A stretch of 64,000 bases of DNA from DASUPK01 sp963815045 (GTDB lineage Bacteria; Actinomycetota; Thermoleophilia; Solirubrobacterales; 70-9), in NCBI GenBank assembly GCA_963815045.1, contig CAWFET010000003.1, positions 682,001 through 746,000 of the forward strand, given 5' to 3'. The notes under the pieces are model-generated. The model did no database searches. It saw nothing but the letters and a program-made list of their open reading frames with translations, and was not told the origin of the DNA. Made by a program: the position numbers and the translations under genes. Of this stretch, positions 15,759-24,299 are shown one piece after another. Position 1 is the stretch's first letter, and every line of letters begins with the position of its first letter.

Positions 15759-17432
15759 ATGACCACGTCCGACGAGGTCGAGGAGAGGGCCGAGGGCGCC
15801 GAGTCCCACGAGAACGCGGGCCCGGTCCACGGTGGGCGGCTGGTCGCCCAGGCGATGCGCAGCCGCGGCGCGAGCAAGCTCTTCACGCTCTCCGGGGGGC
15901 ACCTCTTCTCCATCTACGACGGCTGCAAGGCCGAGGGGATCGACGTCATCGATACCCGGCACGAGCAGTCGGCGGCCTTCGCCGCGATCGGCTGGGCGAA
16001 GGCCACCCGCGAGCCGGGGATCTGCGCGCTGACCGCCGGTTGTGGCGTCACCAATGGGATGAGCGCGATCGCCTCCGCGCAGGCCGACGGCGTCCCGCTG
16101 GTCGCCCTCGGCGGCCGGGCGCCCGAGATGAGGTGGGGGAGCGGCTCGCTTCAGGAGATCGACCATCTGCCCTTCGTCTCGCCGCTGGTGAAGTCGGCGC
16201 AGACGGTGAGGGATGCGGGAAAGATCGCCAGGACGACCGCTGAGGCGATCGATACGGCCGACACGGCGCCATTCGGGCCCACCTTCGTCGACTATCCCCT
16301 CGACGTGGTCTTCTCGGAGGCCGACTCGGAGATCCCAGACCCGCCGTCGCAGTCGGACCGTCCCGCCGAGGGCGCGGGTCGGGTCGCGGAGATGCTCTCG
16401 GAGGCGGAGCGCCCGGCGATCATGGCCGGCTCCAACCTCTACTGGGCGCAGGCCGAGACGGAGCTGCGAGAGCTTGCGGAGGCCCTCGGCATTCCCGTCT
16501 TCCTGAACGGCCTCGGCCGCGGCTGTCTCGCGCCCGACCACGAGCTCTACTTCTCCCGGGCCCGAAGCGCGGGGCTGGGCGGCTGCGACGTCTGTCTCGT
16601 CATCGGCGTCCCTCTCGACTTCCGGCTCGGGTTCGGTGCAGCGATCTCCGAGGACGCGACGGTGGTGCAGCTCGACTTCACGCCGTCGAAGCTCGAGAAG
16701 ACGCGGCTGCCCGATCTCGCGCTCGCCGGAGACATCGGCGCCACGCTCAGCGAGATCCGCGAATCGGCCAATGCCTCGCCCAAGCGAACCGCGGGATGGG
16801 TCGATGAGCTGCGCAGGGTAGAGGCCGAGAAGCGCGCCCAGGAGCAGGAGATGCTCGACGACGATCGCTCGCCGCTCCACCCGATGCGGGTCTACAGGGA
16901 GCTCGGGGACTTCCTCGATCGCGACGCCATCGTGGTCGGCGACGGCGGCGACTTCGTCAGCTTCGCCGGTCGCGTCTGGGAGACCTGGGAGCCCGGGACG
17001 TGGATGGATCCGGGCCCCTATGGGTGCCTCGGCGCCGGCCCGGGCCAGGCGATCGGCGCCAAGCTCGCCCATCCCGAGCGCCAGGTCTGTCTGCTGCTCG
17101 GCGACGGCGCCTTCGGCTTCTCCGGGATGGAGTTCGACACGATGGCCCGCCACAACCTGCCGATCGTCGCCGTGATGGGGAACAACGGGATCTGGGCTCT
17201 CGAGCACCACCCGATGAAGTTCCTCTACGGCTACTCGCTGGCCGCCGAGCTTCGGCCCGAGACCCGCTACGACGAGGTCGTCTCGGCCCTCGGCTGCCAC
17301 GGGGAGCTGGTCCGCACGCCGGACGAGCTGCGGCCGGCGCTGGACCGCGCCTTCGCATCGGGCAAGCCGGCGTTGGTCAATGTGCTTACGGATCCCGAGG
17401 TCGTCTACCCGCGCCGGGCGAACCTGGCGTGA
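15759..17432 (+). CDS. Thiamine-diphosphate-dependent enzyme (acetolactate synthase large-subunit-like)
   Basis: A 557-residue member of the ThDP-dependent decarboxylase/synthase family. The activating Glu is in DTRHEQSAAFAAIGWAKA (about 65) and the ThDP/Mg site is GDGAFGFSGMEFDTM followed by NN (about 447-470). The middle domain is the Rossmann-like FAD/nucleotide fold, with no clear FAD motif. It could be an acetolactate synthase paralogue, a benzoylformate-type decarboxylase or an oxalyl-CoA decarboxylase; there is no ilvN regulatory subunit next door, which argues against branched-chain synthesis. A TAGCCT box at 15746-15751 lies seven bases before ATG 15759, so the mRNA is probably leaderless. 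Confidence 0.82.
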   Translation: MTTSDEVEERAEGAESHENAGPVHGGRLVAQAMRSRGASKLFTLSGGHLFSIYDGCKAEGIDVIDTRHEQSAAFAAIGWAKATREPGICALTAGCGVTNGMSAIASAQADGVPLVALGGRAPEMRWGSGSLQEIDHLPFVSPLVKSAQTVRDAGKIARTTAEAIDTADTAPFGPTFVDYPLDVVFSEADSEIPDPPSQSDRPAEGAGRVAEMLSEAERPAIMAGSNLYWAQAETELRELAEALGIPVFLNGLGRGCLAPDHELYFSRARSAGLGGCDVCLVIGVPLDFRLGFGAAISEDATVVQLDFTPSKLEKTRLPDLALAGDIGATLSEIRESANASPKRTAGWVDELRRVEAEKRAQEQEMLDDDRSPLHPMRVYRELGDFLDRDAIVVGDGGDFVSFAGRVWETWEPGTWMDPGPYGCLGAGPGQAIGAKLAHPERQVCLLLGDGAFGFSGMEFDTMARHNLPIVAVMGNNGIWALEHHPMKFLYGYSLAAELRPETRYDEVVSALGCHGELVRTPDELRPALDRAFASGKPALVNVLTDPEVVYPRRANLA

Positions 17433-17445
17433 TGGAGGTGAAGGA

Positions 17446-17721
17446 ATGAGCGCGAACAGGAAGGTCGACGCCGACGAGGCCCGCGCGATCGGCGAGCAGA
17501 TCGGGATCGACTGGGACTCCGCCCCATTCGACGTCGAGCAGTTCCGCGTCGGCATGGAGGTCGAGTTCGAGCACGGCAGCCACGACCCGAGAACCGATGT
17601 CACGCACGACGACCCGGTGATCACCGGCAAGATCGCCTGGGCGCACCTCAACGAGTTCGCCGACTACTACACGCGCCTCGAGAAAATGGAGGCGGCGGCC
17701 GAGGCGGGCGAGCAGCCCTAG
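17446..17721 (+). CDS. DUF5661 family protein
   Basis: A 91-residue acidic protein. The DUF5661 signature is clear: FRVGMEVEFEHG, DPRTDVTHDD, then TGKIAWAHLNEFADYYTRL. Family members are small cytosolic proteins of unknown function found near redox and stress genes. GGAGGTGAAGGA precedes ATG 17446, and the gene starts 13 bases after the ThDP enzyme, so they are probably one transcript. Confidence 0.85.
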   Translation: MSANRKVDADEARAIGEQIGIDWDSAPFDVEQFRVGMEVEFEHGSHDPRTDVTHDDPVITGKIAWAHLNEFADYYTRLEKMEAAAEAGEQP

Positions 17722-17759
17722 CCGGCATAGGCCGCCTGCCCCGTCCCTACACTGGGTTG

Positions 17760-18122
17760 GTGCCGAATCCCGCCGCCGCGGCGCCCAACACCTGGACCTG
17801 TTCGCGCTGCGAGGTGACGGTGTCCTTCTCTCCCGATGTCGCGGACACCGGCCTGCCGTCGACCTGGACCGAGGTGGAGGGCGAGCTCTACTGCCTCTCC
17901 TGCCGCCGCGAGATGGCCGGCGAGGCGGGCCTCGAGGGCGTCGACGAGAACACCCCGAACCAGAAGCGCCTTCAGATTCGCGCGCAGGCGCGGATCGAAT
18001 TCGAGATCAAGCGAGATCCAACCCGCGAGGACAACCGGATCGCCAAGGCCGTCGGCACCTCGACCTTTGCGGTCCGCAAGGCGCGGGCCCGCCTGGAAGA
18101 GGGGCCTGAGCAGGAAGATTGA
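17760..18122 (+). CDS. Zinc-ribbon protein with C-terminal helix-turn-helix-like segment
   Basis: A 120-residue protein. Two C-x2-C pairs (CSRC near residue 16 and CLSC near 49) form a likely zinc ribbon. The C-terminal part, RIEFEIKRDPTREDNRIAKAVGTSTFAVRKARARLE, reads as a helix-turn-helix. A DNA-binding regulator is therefore plausible, but no family is recognised. A TACACT box (17748-17753) lies six bases before the GTG start and suggests leaderless expression. Confidence 0.7.
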   Translation: MPNPAAAAPNTWTCSRCEVTVSFSPDVADTGLPSTWTEVEGELYCLSCRREMAGEAGLEGVDENTPNQKRLQIRAQARIEFEIKRDPTREDNRIAKAVGTSTFAVRKARARLEEGPEQED

Positions 18123-18285
18123 GCGGGACCGCCCGGTATGGACCGGGCACCCTGCTACGGTGGTCTGCGTCGGGTCGACCACATGGGTCCCCGAGAGGTT
18201 CCGTTTCCTCCCTCATTGCGCTCCGAATGCGCCGTTAGTTGGGGTCACAGGATCTCCAACGAACGCACATAAGGAGTAGCAACAC

Positions 18286-19581
18286 ATGTCATTCGAATCA
18301 TTCGCCGATCTCGGCGTGTCTCGCCCAGTCCTGGGCGCACTCGCCAAGCGCGGCATCTCAGAACCGTTTGCGGTGCAGAGACTCTGCATCGCCGACGTCC
18401 TCGCAGGTGAGGACGTCCTCGTCCAGTCACCGACTGGATCCGGCAAGACGCTGGCCTTCGGCATTCCGATGGTCGAGCGCGTCCAGGCCGACTCGCGCCG
18501 CCCCGCGGCCCTCGTCCTGGCACCCACCCGCGAGCTCGCCGAGCAGATCGTCGACGAGCTTCACTCGATCGCGCAGTCCAGAGCCTTGAAGATCGCCCCC
18601 GTCTTCGGCGGGGTCGGCATCCCGGCGCAGGCCAAGAAGGCCGCGCAGGCCCACGTCGTCGTCGCGACCCCCGGTCGCCTCGAGGACCTGCTCGACCGCG
18701 GCGCCTTCAACCTCAAGCAGATCCGGCTCCTCGTCCTCGACGAGGCCGACCGGATGCTCGACATGGGCTTCAAGCCCGCCGTCGACCGGATCGTGGCGAG
18801 GATGCCACGCGATCGCCAGACGCTGTTTTTCTCGGCGACACTCGAAGGCGCGGCCGGCAAGGTCGCCGCGGCCTACACACATGACGCGCGCAGGCACGTC
18901 CATGCGCCGAAGGTGGAGAAGGCGGCGACGGAGCACCGCTTCGTCCATCTGCCGCACGCCGACAAGATCGACGCACTGGTCGCGGAGCTCCGCCACACCG
19001 AGCGAGGCCGCACCCTGGTCTTCGTCCGCACCAAGCGCGGCGCGGACCGGCTCGTCAAGAAGCTCGGCAGCCAGAAGGTCAGGGCGGTGGCGATGCACGG
19101 GAACAAGTCCCAGAGCCAGCGCCGCCGCGCGCTCGCCGACTTCGAGAACGGCAAGATCGACACTCTCGTCGCCACGGACGTCGCCTCCCGCGGGATCGAC
19201 GTCGATGAGATCACCCACGTGATCAACTTCGACGCCCCCGAGGACCGCGACACCTACGTGCACCGCACCGGCCGGACCGGCCGCGCGGGCGCCACGGGCG
19301 TGGCCGCCAGCTTCGTCCTTCCCGACCAGCATCACGAGATGCGAAAGATTGCGAAGGACCTCGGCCTTCATCGCGAATTCAGCGAAGGCCCAGGATTCGA
19401 GCACGCCGCTCGCCAGCACTCCGGCAACGGATCAGCGAGCGGCAAGAGCTTCAACGGGAACGGACGAGGCGGGCGCAAGCCGAACCGCAACGGGAATGGG
19501 AACCGGGGGCCGAAGAGCTACAGCGCCCGTCCCTCCCGCAACGGCCGGTCGCGTCGCCGCCGCTCTCGGTCATCCGTCTAG
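18286..19581 (+). CDS. DEAD-box ATP-dependent RNA helicase (RhlE/CsdA-like)
   Basis: A 431-residue cytosolic RNA helicase that unwinds RNA duplexes, often in ribosome assembly and cold adaptation. Motifs in order are the Q motif (FADLGVSRPVLGAL...EPFAVQ), Walker A PTGSGKT (about 48-54), PTRELA, DEAD (about 151-154), SAT, then the second RecA domain with VATDVASRGIDV and HRTGRTGRAG. The C-terminus from about 365 is a low-complexity Asn/Gly/Arg tail, probably RNA-binding. AAGGAG lies upstream of ATG 18286, and the roughly 160-base untranslated stretch before it may be a regulated leader. Confidence 0.93.
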   Translation: MSFESFADLGVSRPVLGALAKRGISEPFAVQRLCIADVLAGEDVLVQSPTGSGKTLAFGIPMVERVQADSRRPAALVLAPTRELAEQIVDELHSIAQSRALKIAPVFGGVGIPAQAKKAAQAHVVVATPGRLEDLLDRGAFNLKQIRLLVLDEADRMLDMGFKPAVDRIVARMPRDRQTLFFSATLEGAAGKVAAAYTHDARRHVHAPKVEKAATEHRFVHLPHADKIDALVAELRHTERGRTLVFVRTKRGADRLVKKLGSQKVRAVAMHGNKSQSQRRRALADFENGKIDTLVATDVASRGIDVDEITHVINFDAPEDRDTYVHRTGRTGRAGATGVAASFVLPDQHHEMRKIAKDLGLHREFSEGPGFEHAARQHSGNGSASGKSFNGNGRGGRKPNRNGNGNRGPKSYSARPSRNGRSRRRRSRSSV

Positions 19582-19648
19582 TCGAGGCGCATTGACCAAG
19601 TAATCGGGGCGTCTGTGCGGAGGCCAGGACCGATGTGTGGCTTAGACC

Positions 19649-21127
19649 ATGCTCGGCCCTGGCCAAACGCATGAGGAATCTGCCGCCACCAACGGCAACG
19701 GATCGGTGGCGTCCAACGGTGGGGTCAAGACCCTGCCGAAGCCGGCCAAGCTCAATGAGCAGCTGCCGGTCGTCTCGGCGAACGGGAAGGGATTCCCGGT
19801 CGCCGAGAAGCTTCCCGAGGATCGCCGCCGCTTCTACCTCCCGCTCAAGCTCAAGCTGCTCTTCGTCGCGATGTGCAGCCTGGGCTGGGTGGCTTTCTCG
19901 CTCTGGCTCGCGATCCCGTGGATCGAGGAGCTGGGCAAGTCGATCACCGTCCCGATCGCTGCCGCGCTGATCGCCGGCATCGCGATCATCCCCGGCTATC
20001 TGAACGCCCACCTGATCTCCTCGCTGCTCTTCGACAAGGCGCCGAGGCTTCGCTTCGATCTCGATTTCCCCGCGATCACCCTGATCGTCGCCTGCTTCAA
20101 CGAGGAGGATGTGATCGAGGAGACCCTCGACTACGCCGCGACTCAGGACTATCCGGGCGAGCTCCACATCCTGGTCGCCGACGATGGCTCCACGGACCGG
20201 ACAGTCGAGCTGGCGACCCTCTGCGCGGAGATGGACGAGCGGATCTCGGTCCGCAGCTTCGCGCACGGCGGCAAGGCCAACACGCTGAACGCCGCGCTCG
20301 CCGAGGTCCACACCCCGCTGATGGCCACGGTCGACGCCGACACCCTTCTCATGCCCGAGGCCCTGAAGCGCTGCGTCGCGCGCCTCCAGGTCTCCCCGCC
20401 GACGACCGTCGCGGTCGCCGGCGCCGTCTTCGTCCGCAACTCGCGCACCAACCTGCTCACCCAGGCTCAGGAGTGGGACTACTTCCTCGGCATCGCCTCC
20501 ATCAAGCGCCAGCAGGGCCTCTTCCAGGGCACGCTGGTCGCGCAGGGCGCCTTCAGCGTCTACCGGACCGAGCCCGTCAAGGAGGTAGGCGGCTGGCCCG
20601 ACCGGATCGGCGAGGACATCGTCCTCACCTGGGCGATGATGCACAAGGGCGCCGGCGTCAGCTACGAGAAGACCGCCGTCGCCTTCACCGATGCGCCGGA
20701 GACCATCAAGGCCTTCGCAAAGCAGCGCCGTCGCTGGGCGAGGGGCATGATCGAGGGTCTGCGCGAGTACGGACCGGCGCTGATCAAGGGCCGCCGCGCG
20801 TACGCCCACTCCGTGATCGTCGACTACGTCTTCCCCTACGTCGACCTCGTCTACTCGATCGCCTTCCCCGTGGGAATCATCCTGGCGGTCTTCTTCGGGA
20901 TCTACGCGATCGTCGGCCCGCTCACACTGCTCGTTCTCCCGCTCAACATGATCCTCTCGGGAATCATGTTCAAGCTCAGCCGTGGCTCCTTCGAAGAGGT
21001 TGGGCTCAGCGTCCGCAAGAACTGGAAGGGCTTCTTCAGCTACCTGCTGCTCTACCAGCTGGTGATGAGCCCGGTCTCGGTGGCCGGGTACACGCAGGAG
21101 CTCTTCAAGACCAAGCGGAACTGGTAG
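19649..21127 (+). CDS. Family 2 glycosyltransferase, processive polysaccharide synthase type
   Basis: A 492-residue membrane enzyme like poly-GlcNAc, cellulose and hyaluronan synthases. The N-terminal 75 residues are a disordered linker. Two membrane helices (about 72-92 and 100-120) precede the GT-A domain, where VADDGSTD and VDADT bind UDP-sugar and Mg2+. GEDIVLTW supplies the catalytic Asp region and KQRRRWARG is the Q-x-x-R-W acceptor motif of processive enzymes. Three or four further helices form the export channel. Start ATG 19649. The polymer made is unknown; with the TasA operon it could feed a biofilm matrix. Confidence 0.88.
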   Translation: MLGPGQTHEESAATNGNGSVASNGGVKTLPKPAKLNEQLPVVSANGKGFPVAEKLPEDRRRFYLPLKLKLLFVAMCSLGWVAFSLWLAIPWIEELGKSITVPIAAALIAGIAIIPGYLNAHLISSLLFDKAPRLRFDLDFPAITLIVACFNEEDVIEETLDYAATQDYPGELHILVADDGSTDRTVELATLCAEMDERISVRSFAHGGKANTLNAALAEVHTPLMATVDADTLLMPEALKRCVARLQVSPPTTVAVAGAVFVRNSRTNLLTQAQEWDYFLGIASIKRQQGLFQGTLVAQGAFSVYRTEPVKEVGGWPDRIGEDIVLTWAMMHKGAGVSYEKTAVAFTDAPETIKAFAKQRRRWARGMIEGLREYGPALIKGRRAYAHSVIVDYVFPYVDLVYSIAFPVGIILAVFFGIYAIVGPLTLLVLPLNMILSGIMFKLSRGSFEEVGLSVRKNWKGFFSYLLLYQLVMSPVSVAGYTQELFKTKRNW

Positions 21128-21142
21128 CTCCGTCGGGCGGCG

Positions 21143-23002
21143 CTACCCGCTTCCCGCGACGAGGTCCAGCACGTCGGCGGCGTGACGCTTCAGGAATGTC
21201 GGGCCGACGCCATGGATCCCGGCAAGAGCCTCGGGGTCTCGAGGGCGTGCGGAGGCGATTCCCTCGAGGGTGCGGTTGTTGGCGACGGTGTACGCGGGCT
21301 TTCCGCGGGCGACGCGAAGGCGCCACGCCCGGAGCTCCTCGAGGAGAGCCTCGTCGCCGGGGGAGAGGTCCGTCGGCGGGGCGGCTGACTTCGCCCTGGT
21401 GCGGCGCTTCGCCAACACCTCCAGGTCCTCCGGTGCCGGCAGCCACGACTCCGGGTCGCAGACGTCGCAGCAGCGACCTTCGGGCGCACCCGGGGTCGAG
21501 TCCCCGAAGTGGTCGAGCAGGCTCCGGCGCCGGCAGCTCTCTCCGAAGCTGAACGACTCGACCGCCCGGTAGGCGCGCCAGGAGCGGTCGGTGGCGCCCT
21601 TGCATGCCGCTCGCGCGGCCGCCATGTCGATCCGGTCGTTGAAGCGCAGCTCCAGGCGGCCGCCCGGGGCGGCCTCCACCTCGAAAGCGCCGGCCCGCTC
21701 CGCGATCGCCAGCTTGACCCGGTCCTCATCGACGCGCGGGGCATCGATGGTGAGGAGGCCATCCGAGTCAGAGCGGGCCCGCAGGCGCTGGGCGTAGAGG
21801 GAGACCGACTCGGGCTCGACCGCTCGCATCTGGATGAAGCGCACCAGGCGCCCCAGGTCCGAGCGGCCGGCGAGCAGGACGGCTCGAGCGGGGAGGCCGT
21901 CGCGGCCGGCGCGCCCGGCCTCCTGGTAATAGGCCTCGACGCTCGTCGGGATCGCCCAGTGCCAGACCGAGCGGACGTTGGCCTTGTCGACCCCCATGCC
22001 GAAGGCGTTGGTCGCGGTGATCACCTCCGCGTCCCCGGTCATGAAGCGGTGCTGGGCGGAGGCGCGCTCGTCGGGGTCCATGCCCGCGTGGTAGCCGGCG
22101 GCTGCAAGGCCTGCCTCGCGCAGGGACTGGGCGACCTCCTCCGTGTCCCTACGAGTGCCGCAGTAGACGATCGCCGGGCGGTTGGCCTCATCGCCCAGGC
22201 CGTGGAGCAGCATGGCCAGCTTCCGCGCCTTCGAGCCCTTGCCCTCGAACTGAACGATGTCGAAGCTCAGATTGGGGCGGTCGAAGCCCGCGCGGATCAT
22301 CAGCGGGTCGCGGAGGCCCAGCCGCTGGGCGATCTCGGACGAGACGTCCTCGGTCGCGGTCGCGGTGCAGGCCAGCACCGCCGGGCGCCCGAGCCGCTCG
22401 AGCACCCGCGGCAGCCGCAGGTAGTCGGGTCGGAAGTCGTGCCCCCACTCGGAGATGCAGTGGGCCTCGTCGACCGCGAGCAGGTCGACCTCGCGCTGTC
22501 CGACCGCGTTCATGAAGCCCGGCTGGGCGAAGCGCTCCGGTGAGCAGTAGACGATCCGAGCCCTGCCGTCGCGGATCTGCGCCATCGCGTCGCGCGCCAC
22601 CTCCTCCGGTAGGCCCGAGGCGATCATCACCGCCGGGTGGCCGTCGGCCGAGAGCCTCCGCCACTGGTCAGCCATCAGAGCGATCAGCGGGCTGACCACG
22701 ATGGTGAGCCCCGCGGTGGCCAGGCCTGGGAGCTGGTAGCAGAGGCTCTTGCCGCCGCCGGTGGGCATCACGACCAGAGAGTCGCGGCCGGCGAGCGCGG
22801 CCTCGACCGGCTCTCGCTGCCCGGGCCTGAAGCCGTCGTACCCGAGGTGGGCGAGGAGCGCGTCGGGGTCGGGCGGGCCGTCGTAGACACGCCGGCTCTC
22901 GGTGAGATCCGACTCGACATCCTCCAGGCCGCGCAGCGCCGCCTTCGCCTCCTCCATCTCCGGAAAAGAGGCCTGCGCCAGATTCTCGCCCCGATGGGTC
23001 AC
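21143..23002 (-). CDS. recQ: ATP-dependent DNA helicase RecQ
   Basis: A 619-residue 3'-5' DNA helicase used in recombination and replication repair. Walker A is MPTGGGKSLCYQLPG (about 79-93), the DEAH box with aromatic-rich loop is DEAHCISEWGHDFRPDY, and motif III is ACTATAT. The RecQ-C-terminal zinc site is seen as CRRRSLLDHFGD...CCDVCDPESW (four Cys). A C-terminal HRDC domain is present (LRAWRLRVARGKPAYTV). The N-terminal 50 residues are an extra helical segment. The start is GTG 23002. The adjacent genes downstream on its other side are short orphans. Confidence 0.93.
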   Translation of the reverse strand: MTHRGENLAQASFPEMEEAKAALRGLEDVESDLTESRRVYDGPPDPDALLAHLGYDGFRPGQREPVEAALAGRDSLVVMPTGGGKSLCYQLPGLATAGLTIVVSPLIALMADQWRRLSADGHPAVMIASGLPEEVARDAMAQIRDGRARIVYCSPERFAQPGFMNAVGQREVDLLAVDEAHCISEWGHDFRPDYLRLPRVLERLGRPAVLACTATATEDVSSEIAQRLGLRDPLMIRAGFDRPNLSFDIVQFEGKGSKARKLAMLLHGLGDEANRPAIVYCGTRRDTEEVAQSLREAGLAAAGYHAGMDPDERASAQHRFMTGDAEVITATNAFGMGVDKANVRSVWHWAIPTSVEAYYQEAGRAGRDGLPARAVLLAGRSDLGRLVRFIQMRAVEPESVSLYAQRLRARSDSDGLLTIDAPRVDEDRVKLAIAERAGAFEVEAAPGGRLELRFNDRIDMAAARAACKGATDRSWRAYRAVESFSFGESCRRRSLLDHFGDSTPGAPEGRCCDVCDPESWLPAPEDLEVLAKRRTRAKSAAPPTDLSPGDEALLEELRAWRLRVARGKPAYTVANNRTLEGIASARPRDPEALAGIHGVGPTFLKRHAADVLDLVAGSG

Positions 23003-23042
23003 CCGCTCACCATGGCGAAGCCGGCGGTCGGATCGCTGAGAG

Positions 23043-23219
23043 TCAGCCGCGCGCGAGGATCGTCGCCAGAACGCTGATGAAGCCGAGTGACATGCCGACC
23101 GTCAGGCGGAACATCCACTGGCGGACCTCGCGTATCTCCCGGTCCACGCGGTCGAACCCTCGCCGGACTTCGCCGACCAGGTCGTCGAGGCGCTCGTCGG
23201 TCCACCGACTCCGTTCCAT
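23043..23219 (-). CDS. Small membrane protein with amphipathic coiled coil
   Basis: A 58-residue protein. Residues 1-35 form a charged helix (DDLVGEVRRGFDRVDREIREVRQWM) with heptad spacing, followed by one membrane helix (about 36-56, LTVGMSLGFISVLATILA). ATG 23219 is chosen; a GTG at 23252 could extend it by 11 residues. A TACTCT box lies nine bases before the ATG. It resembles small actinobacterial proteins annotated only as hypothetical. Confidence 0.6.
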   Translation of the reverse strand: MERSRWTDERLDDLVGEVRRGFDRVDREIREVRQWMFRLTVGMSLGFISVLATILARG

Positions 23220-23244
23220 CGCGGTTTCAGAGTACTCCCGCGGA

Positions 23245-23673
23245 TCAACCACGGGCTGAGTTGACGCGCTCCACGACCGTCTGCGCCCGCCGTGAGATAC
23301 CGGCCGGTGTGGAGCGGAATACCCGCTTGTGACCGCGGTGGTACGGGAACTTCGATGTCTCGCGCGGACCGAGCACGAGGTCGACCACCCGGCCGCCCGG
23401 CTCGAGCAGCCACCAGTGGCTTCGGCCGCGGTACTTCAGCTGCATCGGCTGCAGGCCGGCGTCGTGGCCGCCGGCGAGATGGAAGTAGGCCTCAGCGGCG
23501 ATGTAGGCGAAGCCGTCGTAGGTGCCGAAGCCGCTGCGGTACCGGTCCTGAGCGAGGTCCTCGGTGAGTGCGGACTGGACTTCCTTCTTGAGCTTGTCCG
23601 CGGGCGCCAGGACGGCCTTCGAGTTGGACTGCCCGGCGCCCGCGGAGGACCTGCTTGGACGGGAGGGACTCAC
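23245..23673 (-). CDS. Hypothetical protein with S-H-W-W-L motif
   Basis: A 142-residue soluble protein. The core (about 37-105) reads DRYRSGFGTYDGFAYIAAEA, a helix, GLQPMQLKY, GRSHWWLLEPGG and VVDLVLG. This layout, a helix with a small residue, then H-W-W-L, then D at a beta-strand end, is like small papain-fold or phage-borne proteins, but no catalytic Cys is visible. It could be an inactive or structural relative. The C-terminus is basic. Function unknown. Confidence 0.6.
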   Translation of the reverse strand: MSPSRPSRSSAGAGQSNSKAVLAPADKLKKEVQSALTEDLAQDRYRSGFGTYDGFAYIAAEAYFHLAGGHDAGLQPMQLKYRGRSHWWLLEPGGRVVDLVLGPRETSKFPYHRGHKRVFRSTPAGISRRAQTVVERVNSARG

Positions 23674-23728
23674 TGCTGCACCAAGGCAGCGGCGGCGGAA
23701 GTTCTCCCCCCAGTGAGATGGAGATGTA

Positions 23729-23923
23729 CTAGCGGGCGAGCTTCGCGGCGACGGCGACGGGAATCGGCCGGCCCATGTGCAGCGCGACCATGCCGCGGAA
23801 CTCGTCGGTGGCGTGCGGGCCCCAGAGGGCGGAATGGCAGGGGGAGCAGAGGGTCTCGCCGGACGGCGACCGCTTGCCGTTGGCGAGGACCTCAGTCAGG
23901 CATTGGACGCAGTGCTGTCTCAC
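23729..23923 (-). CDS. Small zinc-finger-like protein
   Basis: A 64-residue protein with C-x2-C (CVQC) and C-x2-C-H (CSPCH) pairs in a short N-terminal domain, probably a single zinc ribbon. The rest is a helical tail. GTG 23923 is chosen because the sequence before it is low-complexity and TATAGG lies just upstream. Function unknown. Confidence 0.55.
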   Translation of the reverse strand: MRQHCVQCLTEVLANGKRSPSGETLCSPCHSALWGPHATDEFRGMVALHMGRPIPVAVAAKLAR

Positions 23924-23975
23924 CTTGCCTATATCGGCCGGTCCCGAACCATTTCTTGAGTCAGCCTGGACGGAT

Positions 23976-24185
23976 TCAGGCTCTTGGCCCGACCGTACGG
24001 CCGTCGCCCGAGGGCCGCCGCCCGCCACTACGCACCTGGCGCTCCTCCTCGGGGTTGTGCAGATGGGTCGTCCTCACGGTCACCGCGGGTCGCCCGGCGT
24101 AGAGGAACTCGCTGACGTTCCTCACCGCGAACCCGTCGAGTCCCTGCTCCGGTTCGTCCGCTCCGTGGTCCTCGTCATCTCGCAT
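23976..24185 (-). CDS. Small acidic/basic hypothetical protein
   Basis: A 69-residue protein not recognised. It is accepted because an AGGAGG ribosome site lies about ten bases before ATG 24185, much stronger than at most genes here. The N-terminus is very acidic (RDDEDHGADEPEQG), the middle has a short beta-like segment (FLYAGRPAVTVRTTHL), and the C-terminus is Arg/Gly-rich. It is the fourth of a run of small minus-strand genes between recQ and the aldo/keto reductase. Confidence 0.5.
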   Translation of the reverse strand: MRDDEDHGADEPEQGLDGFAVRNVSEFLYAGRPAVTVRTTHLHNPEEERQVRSGGRRPSGDGRTVGPRA

Positions 24186-24286
24186 GTCGTGATCCCTCCT
24201 TGGATCCGCTGACTGGCTCAGCCAATGCATGCCCGGATCCCAGCCGTTTACGCGCCACGCTCGGATTGCCGACGGGACCGCTTGGG

Positions 24287-24292
24287 TAGGGT
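24287..24292 (+). promoter_or_regulatory. TAGGGT -10 box of a leaderless promoter
   Basis: TAGGGT is followed by seven bases and the GTG start of the aldo/keto reductase at 24300, the same geometry as at 2761 and 28978. Confidence 0.55.
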
Positions 24293-24299
24293 GGCTCGA

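Noticed and set aside
19873..21552. 559-codon frame overlapping the GT2 gene
   Set aside because: Arg/Gly-rich shadow in another frame of the glycosyltransferase; no motif.
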